This document shows, piece after piece, positions 7,343-15,503 of a stretch of 64,000 bases of DNA. Made by a program: the position numbers and the translations under genes. The stretch comes from Brevibacillus porteri (GTDB taxonomy: Bacteria > Bacillota > Bacilli > Brevibacillales > Brevibacillaceae), in the NCBI RefSeq assembly GCF_003013475.1, contig NZ_PXZO01000004.1, positions 62,001 to 126,000 on the forward strand. The letters are read 5' to 3'. Position 1 is the first letter of the stretch. Each line of letters opens with the position of its first letter. The notes under the pieces were generated by a model that saw only the letters and a list, made by a program, of their open reading frames with translations, did no database searches and was not told where the DNA came from.

Positions 7343-8731
7343 ATGTCCACAAGCAACATGGAGCAGCACAATCAATTGAAACGCACGATGAACAGCAGAC
7401 ACCTCTTTATGATTTCTCTTGGCGGCGTAATCGGAACCGGGTTATTTCTCGGATCAGGTTATACAATTAGTCAGGCAGGACCAGTTGGTGCCATTCTCTC
7501 CTATTTAGTCGGCGGCTTTATCATGTACCTGACTATGCTATGTCTGGGCGAGCTGACAGTTGCCATGCCAGTGGCCGGTTCGTTCCAAACATATATGACC
7601 CGCTTTGTTAGCCCAGCACTTGGGTTTGGTGTAGGTTGGTTGTATTGGCTTGGTTGGGCCGTGACCGTTGCTTTAGAGTTGTTGTCATCAGGATTGCTGA
7701 TGCAACGTTGGTTCCCTGACTCACCTGTTTGGATGTGGTGCGCGATCTTCGGTGTAGTGCTCTTCTTATTAAATGCTTTATCTGCTCGAGCGTTCGGTGA
7801 ATCTGAGTTCTGGTTTTCCAGCATTAAAGTAAGCGCTATCATCTTGTTCATCATCTTGGGTGGAGCGGCGATGTTTGGTTTCATCGACCTGAAAAACGGT
7901 CAGCCTGCGCCAATGCTCTCCAACTTTACAGAAAGCCCGCTTCTCCCCTTTGGAATCACAGGCTTGCTGATGACGATGATCACCGTGAACTTCTCCTTCC
8001 AAGGTACCGAGCTAATCGGGATTGCCGCTGGAGAAAGTGAGGATCCAGAGAAGACGATTCCGAAGGCCATTCGTACGACGGTTTGGCGTACACTCGTTTT
8101 CTTCATTCTGGCGATTGCCATCGTGGCAGGGATGATTCCACACCAACAGGCAGGTGTGATTGAAAGTCCGTTTGTCGTCGTTTTTGACAGTATTGGGATT
8201 CCTTATGCCGCTGACATTATGAACTTCGTTGTCTTGACAGCACTTCTATCTGTAGCCAACTCTGGTTTGTACGCAGCAACTCGCATGCTTTACTCCCTGT
8301 CCAAAGAAGGAATGGCTTCGAAAAAGCTTGGGGCTGTAAATGGAAAAGGGATTCCGATGAACGCTTTGTTGATTACGTTTGCAATTGCTCTCTTGTCTCT
8401 TCTGTCCGGTATTTTTGCAGAAGATACAGTGTTCATGGTGCTGTTGTCTATCGCTGGTCTCGGCGCACAAGTGGGGTGGATCTCCATCTCCGCTTCGCAG
8501 CTCGCTTTCCGTCGCCATTACCTGAAAAATGGAGGCAAGCTGGAGGATCTGAAGTTCCGTACACCTTTGTATCCGATACTGCCTTTGATTTCCTTGATCT
8601 TGAACTTGCTCGTTCTCGTAAGCTTGGCATTCGATCCCGAACAGCGCATCGCCTTGTACTGCGGAGTTCCGTTCATGATCATTGCGATATGCGTGTATCA
8701 ATTCCATTTTAAAAAGAAAATCGAAGCATAA
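7343..8731 (+). CDS. rocE: Arginine/ornithine permease RocE-like (APC superfamily)
   Basis: 462 aa with 12 predicted membrane segments. The APC amino-acid permease signature is at the N-terminus: LKRTMNSRHLFMISLGGVIG, then GLFLGSGYTISQAGP. GESEDPEKTIPKAI is the conserved intracellular loop, and the length equals the family norm. ATG has GAAGGAGAGGGTT upstream. The sigma-54 promoter, the shared upstream motifs and adjacency to rocR make RocE (arginine/ornithine uptake) the best call. The substrate is inferred from context, because APC members are alike in sequence. Confidence 0.87.
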   Translation: MSTSNMEQHNQLKRTMNSRHLFMISLGGVIGTGLFLGSGYTISQAGPVGAILSYLVGGFIMYLTMLCLGELTVAMPVAGSFQTYMTRFVSPALGFGVGWLYWLGWAVTVALELLSSGLLMQRWFPDSPVWMWCAIFGVVLFLLNALSARAFGESEFWFSSIKVSAIILFIILGGAAMFGFIDLKNGQPAPMLSNFTESPLLPFGITGLLMTMITVNFSFQGTELIGIAAGESEDPEKTIPKAIRTTVWRTLVFFILAIAIVAGMIPHQQAGVIESPFVVVFDSIGIPYAADIMNFVVLTALLSVANSGLYAATRMLYSLSKEGMASKKLGAVNGKGIPMNALLITFAIALLSLLSGIFAEDTVFMVLLSIAGLGAQVGWISISASQLAFRRHYLKNGGKLEDLKFRTPLYPILPLISLILNLLVLVSLAFDPEQRIALYCGVPFMIIAICVYQFHFKKKIEA

Positions 8732-8740
8732 TCACAAAAA

Positions 8741-8790
8741 GAAAAGCTTGCAGCCCCCCTCTTTCAAGAAGGGACTGCAAGCTTTTCATG
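8741..8790 (+). terminator. Terminator downstream of rocE
   Basis: 13 bp perfect inverted repeat GAAAAGCTTGCAG/CTGCAAGCTTTTC (8741-8753, 8775-8787) with further pairing in the loop. It separates rocE from the convergent small gene at 8822. Confidence 0.85.
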
Positions 8791-8821
8791 TTTTATATGC
8801 GATGCGATAGGCTTGGCAATA

Positions 8822-8929
8822 CTACAATGAGATTCGGACAATTTCCGTAACGACTACCATGGCAAAGACTGCAAATCCAAGGGAACTCGTTACCAGCAAC
8901 ATGCGCTTCAGCTTTTTCATATCTTCCAT
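8822..8929 (-). CDS. Small single-pass membrane peptide, 35 aa
   Basis: Start ATG at 8927-8929 with GAGGGAATTTT upstream, stop TAG at 8822-8824. The product is MEDMKKLKRMLLVTSSLGFA then VFAMVVVTEIVRISL: a basic N-terminus and one hydrophobic helix. I know no family for it. The RBS and membrane-peptide composition support coding, but no second copy or homologue can be checked here. Confidence 0.5.
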   Translation of the reverse strand: MEDMKKLKRMLLVTSSLGFAVFAMVVVTEIVRISL

Positions 8930-9015
8930 AAAATTCCCTCACTTTCTTGCGCCAATCTTCTCTATCGTTATATACGTATGAACAATGGAAAATGTTTCAT
9001 TTCGCCCAAAAATAT

Positions 9016-10233
9016 TTACGATCGAGCTATTTTCTTAAGATCATTCCCGATTTGTCCGGTTTGTTGTTCCATGCGATATAGCATCCAGGCCACCCAAAAC
9101 CCGATGACCAAACAAATGGTCCACGGCAGCCACGGCGTTTGCAAGCGCAGCCCTACATCGTACACCCATCCTCCTGCTATTTGTCCGAACGAACCCCCGA
9201 TGGCAATCGAATACCCGTTGAAGCCGTAATAGGCGCCAACCAAGTCCTTGGGAGCAAAACGAGGAACGACATCCACCAGATTCGGAACAGCAATCATGGT
9301 ACCCAGTGCAAAAAGGAACACATCCAAAAGAATGAGCCACAATGAATCGGCAAACGTGAACAAAAATAGTCCCACACTCATAAACAACGTTCCGATGCCA
9401 ATCAAGGTAAGCCTTTGCTGATAACCCTCCAGCAATTGTGTCACTTTCATTTGAAATAAGATCACAAACAGCGAGAGAGCAGAAAGCACGATCCCTACAT
9501 TCACCTTGCTATGCGTAACATTTTCAACAAACAGCGGAATCGTTAAAAACACCTGCATATTCAAGTAATAATACCCCATCAAAATAAAGGTATATCGTAC
9601 AAACAGCTTGTCCTTCACTACCGTGGACATACTTTCCCATATGCTATGCCGTGTATTAGTGGCGCGAATTGGTGGGAATAAAAAGAAGATCACGATTGTA
9701 TTCACTCCGAAAACGGCTCCTGCAAACAACGAAATGTACGTAAAATCAATAGCCGAGAGTGCTGTCCCCACGATTTGGGAACCGACAACCGCAATATTTC
9801 CAAGCACATTGCGAAGGGAGAATACTTCTTTTCGAATGGCCTCAGGTGTAATAATCGCATAGGCAGCAGAACAAGCAGGCTCAAACAACGCCCCACCCAA
9901 TCCGGAAAGAATCGCGGCAACAAAAAAGTGCCAGGTCTCGGTACAAAAAGCGAACATCGCAAAACCACCGGCACGTACGCCCAATCCAAGGAACATCGCC
10001 CCTTTGTATCCGAAGGCATCCGCGATCACACCGCCTAAAAAAGCAAGACCTTGCTGGGAAAACTGTCTGACACTCAGGACAATCCCTGCCATCGCCAGTG
10101 TCCAGCCGATGCTGCCCGTCATATACAAAGTGAGGTACGGGATTAATGCATAAAAACCCATATTCATCATAAAAGATGTGCTTAACAAGAGCTTCACTGA
10201 AAAGGGCGTTTCTCGCCACCATTCCCACTTCAT
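9016..10233 (-). CDS. MFS transporter (drug-efflux type)
   Basis: 405 aa from ATG 10231-10233 (MKWEWWRETPFSVKLL), which has GAGGGG 8 bases upstream. The longer in-frame start lacks an RBS. There are about 12 membrane segments. The MFS loop 2-3 motif is seen as GGVIADAFGYKGAMF, and a central loop (FPPIRATNTRH) separates the two halves. It resembles MdtH/YttB-like antiporters; the substrate is unknown. A LysR regulator gene starts 134 bases away on the opposite strand, the usual arrangement for regulator-efflux pairs. Confidence 0.8.
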   Translation of the reverse strand: MKWEWWRETPFSVKLLLSTSFMMNMGFYALIPYLTLYMTGSIGWTLAMAGIVLSVRQFSQQGLAFLGGVIADAFGYKGAMFLGLGVRAGGFAMFAFCTETWHFFVAAILSGLGGALFEPACSAAYAIITPEAIRKEVFSLRNVLGNIAVVGSQIVGTALSAIDFTYISLFAGAVFGVNTIVIFFLFPPIRATNTRHSIWESMSTVVKDKLFVRYTFILMGYYYLNMQVFLTIPLFVENVTHSKVNVGIVLSALSLFVILFQMKVTQLLEGYQQRLTLIGIGTLFMSVGLFLFTFADSLWLILLDVFLFALGTMIAVPNLVDVVPRFAPKDLVGAYYGFNGYSIAIGGSFGQIAGGWVYDVGLRLQTPWLPWTICLVIGFWVAWMLYRMEQQTGQIGNDLKKIARS

Positions 10234-10367
10234 CCCAATACCCCTCGCTCTCCCGATAGCCCACATGAAATAAGGATATCCCCAGCTTAGCGAACAGGGT
10301 ATAATTTGGGAAACGAACATTTTTGTATATGGTAATCAAATATTTAGATAAGAGGGATTCCAACTGT

Positions 10368-11249
10368 ATGGACTTCGAACAATTACGCGCTTTCTACACA
10401 TTGGCCCAAACGAAAAATTTCACCAAGGCTGCGGAAATGCTCCACTTAGTCCAGTCTACGGTGACAATGCGAATCAAGCAACTGGAAGAAAAAGTTGGCA
10501 AACCTCTTTTCATTCGTGATAAAAGAAGTGTTGAGATTACCCAAGCGGGCTTAACCCTTTTACCGTATGCAGAGAGAATCCTCAAACTGTCCCATGAAGC
10601 CCTAAATGAAGTCGCTTCACTCCAGCCTTATGAAGACTATTTATCGATCGGCAGCTTAAACGCGATCTGGACTTCCACCCTCGAGCCAATCTTGAAAGAA
10701 TACCACTATCGGTATCCACAAATTGCGATCAGCACCAAGACAGGGCACTCGTCCGATGTCATCCAGTATTTGCTGGACAACGTGATTCAAATCGGAATCG
10801 TGTACGTTCCCCCATCCTTGCCCAACTTTGACGTTATACCAACGTGGGATGATGAAATTGTCTTGGTTTGCTGTCCAGAGAGCCCCATTGCCGCATCTAC
10901 ACACGTCGATTCGCGCGAGCTGCGCAATCTGCCGCTGCTGTACATGAATTGGGGCCCTCCTTTTAACGAGTGGATTAGACAGACATTGCCGCGTAATTAC
11001 GTACCCAAGCTGACAGTAGACAAAGCGGAGCTCGCCATCGATCTGATCAAAGAAGGTCTCGGCGTGAGCTTGTTGACGCGCTCTACCGTCAAAGCAGAGC
11101 TTGCGGCAGGTACCTTGAAGGAACTGATCATAACAGGCAATAAACCTCCCAAACGATCGGCGTACATCGTCTTGCCAAAGGACAAAAAAAATAAACCCAG
11201 CGTAGAAAAATGGCTGAGTTTAATGAGTGAATTAGGGTATTCCACCTAG
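10368..11249 (+). CDS. LysR-family transcriptional regulator
   Basis: 293 aa from ATG 10368 (MDFEQLRAFYTLAQTKNFTK) with AGAGGGATTCC upstream. An in-frame upstream start adds 15 residues of non-family sequence. An N-terminal winged HTH (residues 1-60, AAEMLHLVQSTVTMRIKQLE) is followed by a LysR substrate-binding domain. It is divergent from the MFS gene at 9016-10233, so it probably controls that transporter and itself from the shared intergenic region. The inducer is unknown. Confidence 0.88.
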   Translation: MDFEQLRAFYTLAQTKNFTKAAEMLHLVQSTVTMRIKQLEEKVGKPLFIRDKRSVEITQAGLTLLPYAERILKLSHEALNEVASLQPYEDYLSIGSLNAIWTSTLEPILKEYHYRYPQIAISTKTGHSSDVIQYLLDNVIQIGIVYVPPSLPNFDVIPTWDDEIVLVCCPESPIAASTHVDSRELRNLPLLYMNWGPPFNEWIRQTLPRNYVPKLTVDKAELAIDLIKEGLGVSLLTRSTVKAELAAGTLKELIITGNKPPKRSAYIVLPKDKKNKPSVEKWLSLMSELGYST

Positions 11250-11257
11250 CTTGCTGA

Positions 11258-11926
11258 TTACCTGGACTGCGGTATGGGGTCGACGACCGTGCTTCGTCTC
11301 CCCATCCATTCTTCATAGCCAAGACGAAGGAGAAAGTACCAGCACATCGACAGGAAAAAGCCGGTAAGCACATCGCTCAAATAATGAACCCCCAAGTACA
11401 CACGGCTGAACGCGAGCAATGCCACGAAAATAAAAACCGCAGGCTGCACGAGCGACGACCATCTTTTCTCCGCAAACCACTGGGCAATCCAAAACGCGAC
11501 CATGCAATAAAAGGCTGGTCCAATCATCGCATGACCACTCGGAAACGAAAACGACTCCGGCAGCTCAATCAGATTGACGCCACTCGGTCTAGGTCTCTCA
11601 AAGAACCGCTTTAAGAGCTCATTCGCTACTTCACTGGCACCGAGGGAAATGAGAACAAACATTGCCTCCACACGATATTTCTTTATGTATAGGACAACGA
11701 ACATGATCACCGCTACAGGTACAAGAAACATGCCGCCGCCAAGATTGGTTACCAATCGAAAAAAAGCAGTCCCAACATCCGAGCGAATCGACTCTGCAAA
11801 TGCCATGGCAGCTTGATCCATACCAGCCACTTTCCCTGCTACGTAGAGGGCAAACATGCTTGTGGCAAGTACCGCAAATGTAAGTGCTCCGCGTACATAT
11901 CCATTTTTTCTAGTTGTCTGATTCAT
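11258..11926 (-). CDS. PAP2-family membrane phosphatase
   Basis: 222 aa with five to six membrane helices. All three PAP2 motifs are seen: KRFFERPRP (about 100-108), FPSGHA (about 128-133) and SRVYLGVHYLSD (about 175-186), including the catalytic His pair. The family includes undecaprenyl diphosphatases (BcrC) and phosphatidylglycerophosphatases; the sequence does not decide which. GAGGAGATCAACA precedes the ATG. The start overlaps the end of the upstream YaiI gene by 4 bases (ATGA), so the two are translationally coupled. Confidence 0.88.
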   Translation of the reverse strand: MNQTTRKNGYVRGALTFAVLATSMFALYVAGKVAGMDQAAMAFAESIRSDVGTAFFRLVTNLGGGMFLVPVAVIMFVVLYIKKYRVEAMFVLISLGASEVANELLKRFFERPRPSGVNLIELPESFSFPSGHAMIGPAFYCMVAFWIAQWFAEKRWSSLVQPAVFIFVALLAFSRVYLGVHYLSDVLTGFFLSMCWYFLLRLGYEEWMGRRSTVVDPIPQSR

Positions 11927-12375
11927 TGTTGATCTCCTCTTTCCATCAAAAAGCGCAAGGACTCAGCAAATCGTTGATCGTCTTCACGCGTGCGAGCAGC
12001 AGGCCCCTTTGTACGACCTCCCCCTCGCCGATATCTCGCTTTTTCATTTCGTTCTTCCAAATGAAATGTAATCCGTTCTGGGTCAAAAACCATCCCGTGG
12101 GGTGTCAGGGCATGGGCTCTCTTTCCTAGAATAAGCGCTGCCAGACCAATATCCTGCGTCACCACGACATCCCCTGAACTCGTTTCGTTCGCCAGCTTCA
12201 TATCTACGGCTTGTGGACCGGCATCTACCGTTACATGATTGGCGTTGCCGATTTGATGATTATAACTGGCAAAGGTCAAACAAATCCAGTCGAGCTCCTT
12301 GCACAATGCTTGGGCAGTTAAGAGTGCCTGGCGCGGACAAGCATCCGCATCGATAAGAACACGTCCTTTTGACAT
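11923..12375 (-). CDS. YaiI/YqxD (DUF188) family protein
   Basis: 150 aa. It begins with the family's signature LIDADACPRQ, then TFASYNHQIGNANHVTVDAG and DVVVTQDIGLAALILGKRAH, with the basic C-terminal segment RYRRGGGRTKGPAARTREDD typical of DUF188. The fold is PIN-like (NYN superfamily), and the function in bacteria is not established. AAAGGAGCAACT precedes the ATG. It forms a two-gene unit with the PAP2 gene by a 4-base overlap. Confidence 0.9.
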   Translation of the reverse strand: MSKGRVLIDADACPRQALLTAQALCKELDWICLTFASYNHQIGNANHVTVDAGPQAVDMKLANETSSGDVVVTQDIGLAALILGKRAHALTPHGMVFDPERITFHLEERNEKARYRRGGGRTKGPAARTREDDQRFAESLRFLMERGDQQ

Positions 12376-12456
12376 AGTTGCTCCTTTCGTGTGTATTTCT
12401 CTCCCCGTACCGATTCATTTTTGGTATGATGGAAGTGGAGAGGAGTGAGTTCACCT

Positions 12457-12771
12457 TTGCGCTATCAATTTATCCATGATGAACGGCTAGGTATACGACT
12501 TCCCGTGCTGCATCTGGAATGGGAAGATTATTCGAAAGTAGAAAGAGCGGATATGTTGCTGGAATGGGAAGAAATCCGCGCGACCATTCCGGATAAAATA
12601 CACCGGGTAGAGAAGGTCATTATCGAGAAAACCAAACTAATGTCCGAAGAAGAAAATTTCGTTAGATCTTGCGAATTGAACAGCGAGATCCACGAATTGG
12701 CCAGTGTTATTAATGATCTTAATATATGGTTCCGTGTCCAGCAAGACCATGACTCCAAACCCCATCAATAA
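12457..12771 (+). CDS. Hypothetical coiled-coil-like protein, about 104 aa
   Basis: TTG at 12457 is preferred over the in-frame GTG at 12445, because GGAGAGGAG is 10 bases before TTG but touches the GTG. The product opens LRYQFIHDERLGIRLPVLHL EWE and continues as a charged, probably helical chain rich in Glu and Ile, without membrane segments. I do not recognise the family. It lies alone between the YaiI gene (divergent) and the S8 protease (convergent), with a terminator directly behind. Confidence 0.65.
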   Translation: MRYQFIHDERLGIRLPVLHLEWEDYSKVERADMLLEWEEIRATIPDKIHRVEKVIIEKTKLMSEEENFVRSCELNSEIHELASVINDLNIWFRVQQDHDSKPHQ

Positions 12772-12780
12772 TTCGTTTAT

Positions 12781-12830
12781 AAAAAGCAACAGCTCCTTGG
12801 CTTCTTTTTTAGCCTCGGAGCTGCTTTTTC
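12781..12830. terminator. Bidirectional terminator between the 12457 gene and the S8 protease
   Basis: Stem CAGCTCC/GGAGCTG (12790-12796, 12817-12823), extended by AAAAGC/GCTTTT with one bulged base. Both strands end in a T-run, suiting the two convergent genes. Confidence 0.8.
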
Positions 12831-12845
12831 GTAGGAACGCTATGC

Positions 12846-13760
12846 TTATTTTCGCTTGCGACCAATTTCTAACGCCTTCAGCCCTGCTACATGCGGGGCA
12901 GCCATCGAAGTGCCATTCAGCTTTTTAAACTGATTTCCCGGCCACGTAGATAAAATATCAACCCCGGGTGCCTTCATATTTACGCCCTTGCCTCTCGCAC
13001 TGAACGTTGCCAATTTTCCCGTTTGATCAATCGCACTAACCCCTAATACACCATCGTACCGCGCTGGATACTCCGCTTCTCCCCCTCCGTTGCCTGCAGA
13101 AGCTACCAGTACGATTCCTTGCTGATAGGCCCGATCAACTGCTCTCGCCATTGCTTCGCTATATTGGGGCATACCAAAGCTCATGTTGATAACATCCATC
13201 TTATTGGCAATTGACCATTGCAGAGCTTGCAAAATGGTCGACAAAGATGATTGACCCTCATGATCAAAAGCACGGACGTCATACAAATGAGCCTCTGGAG
13301 AAACTCCGACAATTCCTCTTTGGTTCATCTCGGCTACGATGATCCCTGCGACATGCGTCCCGTGTCCATTTTGTTTGCCCCGCACTAGCTGGATGCCACC
13401 CTTTATTTGGCCCTTCAAATCAAAATGATCGCGGGAGATTCCCGTATCGATGACAGCGACCTTGACGCCTGCTCCTCGCCCCTTTCGCCACAATCTCTGT
13501 GCCCCCACATATCGCACTCCCCACGGGATTTCATCCTCTCCTTCCGCATGGACGCTTACGGTAATGTTCTCTTCCACCATCGCTTTATACCTTCGAAAAA
13601 GCTCCTCATGCTGCTCAAATATCTTTTGTTTGACACACAAGCAAGAAAGGTCATCATAGCATCGCCATGGAAGTCTCTCGGTTTTGGTCAGAACCTTGGT
13701 TTTCAAATCTGACAGAATCTCGGTAAACGGCGTATCCCGATGAAAGCTGACAATTTTCAA
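12846..13760 (-). CDS. Subtilisin-like S8 serine protease with short C-terminus
   Basis: 304 aa from TTG 13758-13760, which has AGGAGG 9 bases upstream. The in-frame ATG further up would place the Shine-Dalgarno inside the gene. The catalytic triad is complete: Asp in VAVIDTGISRDH, His in NGHGTHVAGI and Ser in LNGTSMAAPHVAG. The oxyanion region SAGNGGGEAEYPA is present. There is no signal peptide, so it is intracellular or exported by an unusual route. An N-terminal part of about 90 residues resembles an I9-type propeptide only weakly. The protein stops 11 residues after the Ser motif, whereas subtilisins usually run about 50 residues more. Confidence 0.87.
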   Translation of the reverse strand: MKIVSFHRDTPFTEILSDLKTKVLTKTERLPWRCYDDLSCLCVKQKIFEQHEELFRRYKAMVEENITVSVHAEGEDEIPWGVRYVGAQRLWRKGRGAGVKVAVIDTGISRDHFDLKGQIKGGIQLVRGKQNGHGTHVAGIIVAEMNQRGIVGVSPEAHLYDVRAFDHEGQSSLSTILQALQWSIANKMDVINMSFGMPQYSEAMARAVDRAYQQGIVLVASAGNGGGEAEYPARYDGVLGVSAIDQTGKLATFSARGKGVNMKAPGVDILSTWPGNQFKKLNGTSMAAPHVAGLKALEIGRKRK

Positions 13761-13948
13761 TCCCACTAGCCTCCTGTCATGCATCGTTCTGACTCATCCT
13801 ATGTCACGGCTCCCTCTGTGGGTTTGGGCCATTGCACAACGTTGACCAAAATAGGCGAATAGCCGCGTGAATCTGTCCAAGCGAACTCCCTTGCTTTTCC
13901 ATATAACTGCATAGGGCAGGCGTATTCCTTTGAAAGGAGCGAAGCATC

Positions 13949-14221
13949 ATGGCAAAAGCAAAAGGAAAAGTAAGGGCAAAGGTCAAGCAAAAAGCGAAGG
14001 GCAGTCCACGTGACTTACTGAAATCCATCAACAAGAAAAGCAAGAAAAAATGGACGATGGGCGATGTACGATCACTGGCCAGAGACTTCTCCATGAAAGA
14101 CTTGAAGGATGACAAGAAATTAAGCGAGCTGATTAAAAAAGTCAGCAAGGCGGTCGGAGTCAAATTATCCGATCAGCAAATGTCCAGCGTAAAAAAACAA
14201 GTGCATGATCGCCTGGGATAG
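13949..14221 (+). CDS. Small basic protein, SpoVIF-like
   Basis: 90 aa with GAAAGGAGCGAAGC before the ATG. A Lys-rich N-terminus (MAKAKGKVRAKVKQKAKG) is followed by a helical domain, WTMGDVRSLARDFSMKDLKD then LIKKVSKAVGVKLSDQQM. Its spacing of hydrophobic residues resembles stage VI sporulation protein F (B. subtilis YjcC: FKLANSVQNANFKDEK and LINQVAQMANRKV). The resemblance is from memory and partial. If correct it acts late in spore coat maturation; a YjcZ-type peptide gene lies directly downstream on the other strand. Confidence 0.65.
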   Translation: MAKAKGKVRAKVKQKAKGSPRDLLKSINKKSKKKWTMGDVRSLARDFSMKDLKDDKKLSELIKKVSKAVGVKLSDQQMSSVKKQVHDRLG

Positions 14222-14236
14222 GAAATGCCTCCCTTT

Positions 14237-14268
14237 GGCTTCGCCCCTCTTTGGCGAAGCCTTTTTTT
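14237..14268 (+). terminator. Terminator of the SpoVIF-like gene
   Basis: Perfect 9 bp stem GGCTTCGCC/GGCGAAGCC (14237-14245, 14253-14261), followed by seven T, starting 16 bases after the stop codon. Confidence 0.92.
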
Positions 14269-14272
14269 GCAA

Positions 14273-14302
14273 AACAAAAGAGAGAGCGAAAAATCGCTCT
14301 CC
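14273..14302 (-). terminator. Terminator of the YjcZ-type gene
   Basis: Stem GAGAGCGA/TCGCTCTC (14282-14289, 14294-14301) with a 4-base loop. A T-rich stretch follows on the minus strand (14272-14281). Confidence 0.75.
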
Positions 14303-14333
14303 CTCCTGGCGAAGCTAATGACCAGTGTTTTCG

Positions 14334-14423
14334 TTAGTCGCAAGAGCAAGCAACGATTACGAGCAGTACGAACAACACCAGTATTAAAGCAAAGTCGTCA
14401 AATCCTCCGTTGAACAGACTCAT
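14334..14423 (-). CDS. YjcZ-family sporulation peptide, 29 aa
   Basis: ATG at 14421-14423 with AAAGGAGGGAAAGCG upstream, stop TAA at 14334-14336. The product opens MSLFNGGFDDFALILVLFV and ends LLVIVACSCD. It has the Gly/Phe-rich start and single LVLFVLL hydrophobic helix of YjcZ/YtzL-like sporulation peptides. The C-terminal Cys-Ser-Cys-Asp is shared with a second copy at 52326-52433 (IIGCSCDDC). Too short for statistical proof, but the pattern and RBS are convincing. Confidence 0.82.
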   Translation of the reverse strand: MSLFNGGFDDFALILVLFVLLVIVACSCD

Positions 14424-14551
14424 TCGCTTTCCCTCCTTTGCCAGCAACTAGTCATACTGTATGTGCGAATGCTCAAAGATGATTGGACCATCGCCTATAC
14501 AAGACTGTTTTTCCTGGTTTTTTACACAGTTACTGGCAAATGGAAAGGAGA

Positions 14552-15208
14552 TTAGCTCGCTTGTCTTTCAATTGGCTCTGGCAGTCCATACTGCTTTTTC
14601 ATGACTTGACGCCAAAACGGAATCGTACGTTGAATCATCGGTCCCGTTAACAATGCAATCAGTATCGTGCCGATTGACACAGGTCCACCCAACGCAGTAC
14701 CTGCAAGCAGTACGGTAACTTCTATGATGAGACGGACTCGCTGGATACTCCAGCCAAGACGCTCGTTCATCGCCAGCATAAAGCTGTCGCGCGGTCCTGC
14801 CCCAAGAGAAGGAGATAAATACATCCCGATCCCGACAGTCAAAACAACAACACCTGTGAGAAACATCAAGAGCCTCGCCCAGATAGATTGTAGCTCAGGA
14901 ATAAAATCTAACCATAAGATAAGATCGAGAAAAACACCAAAGCAAATCATATTTAAGAACATTCCAAAATTAGGCTTCATTTTTGCCACGAAATAAGTGG
15001 CGAAAATGACAACGACTCCTACGATCTGAGACCACAGGCCAATCGTTAATCCAAATGTCTTTTGCAGGCCGATGTGAAAGGTTTCCCAAGGTGCTACGCC
15101 GAGGTTTGCTTTAATGGCCAGTACCGTACCGAATGCACCGACGAACAAACCTAGTACAAACATCAAGTAGCGAACTGTGATCGACCTGTTGAACCCTCTG
15201 CCAGACAC
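14552..15208 (-). CDS. YczE/YyaS/YitT-type membrane protein
   Basis: 218 aa with five or six membrane helices and a basic cytoplasmic tail (RQVMKKQYGLPEPIERQAS). The stretches LGLFVGAFGTVLAIKANLG VAPWETFHIGL and YLSPSLGAGPRDSFMLAM are the conserved repeats of the YczE family. The role is not established biochemically; in B. subtilis yczE lies beside sfp and affects surfactin production. There is no lipopeptide gene in this window. It is preceded by the small 15236 gene on the same strand, 27 bases away, probably one transcript. Confidence 0.8.
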   Translation of the reverse strand: MSGRGFNRSITVRYLMFVLGLFVGAFGTVLAIKANLGVAPWETFHIGLQKTFGLTIGLWSQIVGVVVIFATYFVAKMKPNFGMFLNMICFGVFLDLILWLDFIPELQSIWARLLMFLTGVVVLTVGIGMYLSPSLGAGPRDSFMLAMNERLGWSIQRVRLIIEVTVLLAGTALGGPVSIGTILIALLTGPMIQRTIPFWRQVMKKQYGLPEPIERQAS

Positions 15209-15235
15209 GTCTCTTTCATCTCCTGACGATGTGGT

Positions 15236-15460
15236 TTACTTCCAGCCTGCAATGACTTCGTAAAAAAGTCCGTCCTTACGGTAATACGCTTCGGATTTGG
15301 AGAAGTTCAGGTAGGTCTGTGCCTCTGCAAGCTGCTCTCCCGTCAAAATGACCTGACGTTGCTTGTTCACATCGTCTCGATATTCGACAACGAGGCTGAC
15401 TTCTTCCGACTGACAGTGTTGAATGAGTTCTTCTGGTGTAGCAAAGGTAATCCGCTTCAT
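15236..15460 (-). CDS. Hypothetical protein, 74 aa
   Basis: ATG with AGGAGGTGGGGGAGC upstream. Small soluble protein, MKRITFATPEELIQHCQSEE then VSLVVEYRDDVNKQRQVILTG, ending YYRKDGLFYEVIAGWK. It looks like a compact beta-alpha fold. I do not recognise the family. It lies between rnz and the YczE gene on the same strand and may be cotranscribed with both. Confidence 0.68.
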   Translation of the reverse strand: MKRITFATPEELIQHCQSEEVSLVVEYRDDVNKQRQVILTGEQLAEAQTYLNFSKSEAYYRKDGLFYEVIAGWK

Positions 15461-15503
15461 GCTCCCCCACCTCCTCCATCGTGATCATTCATTATAGCAG
15501 GGA

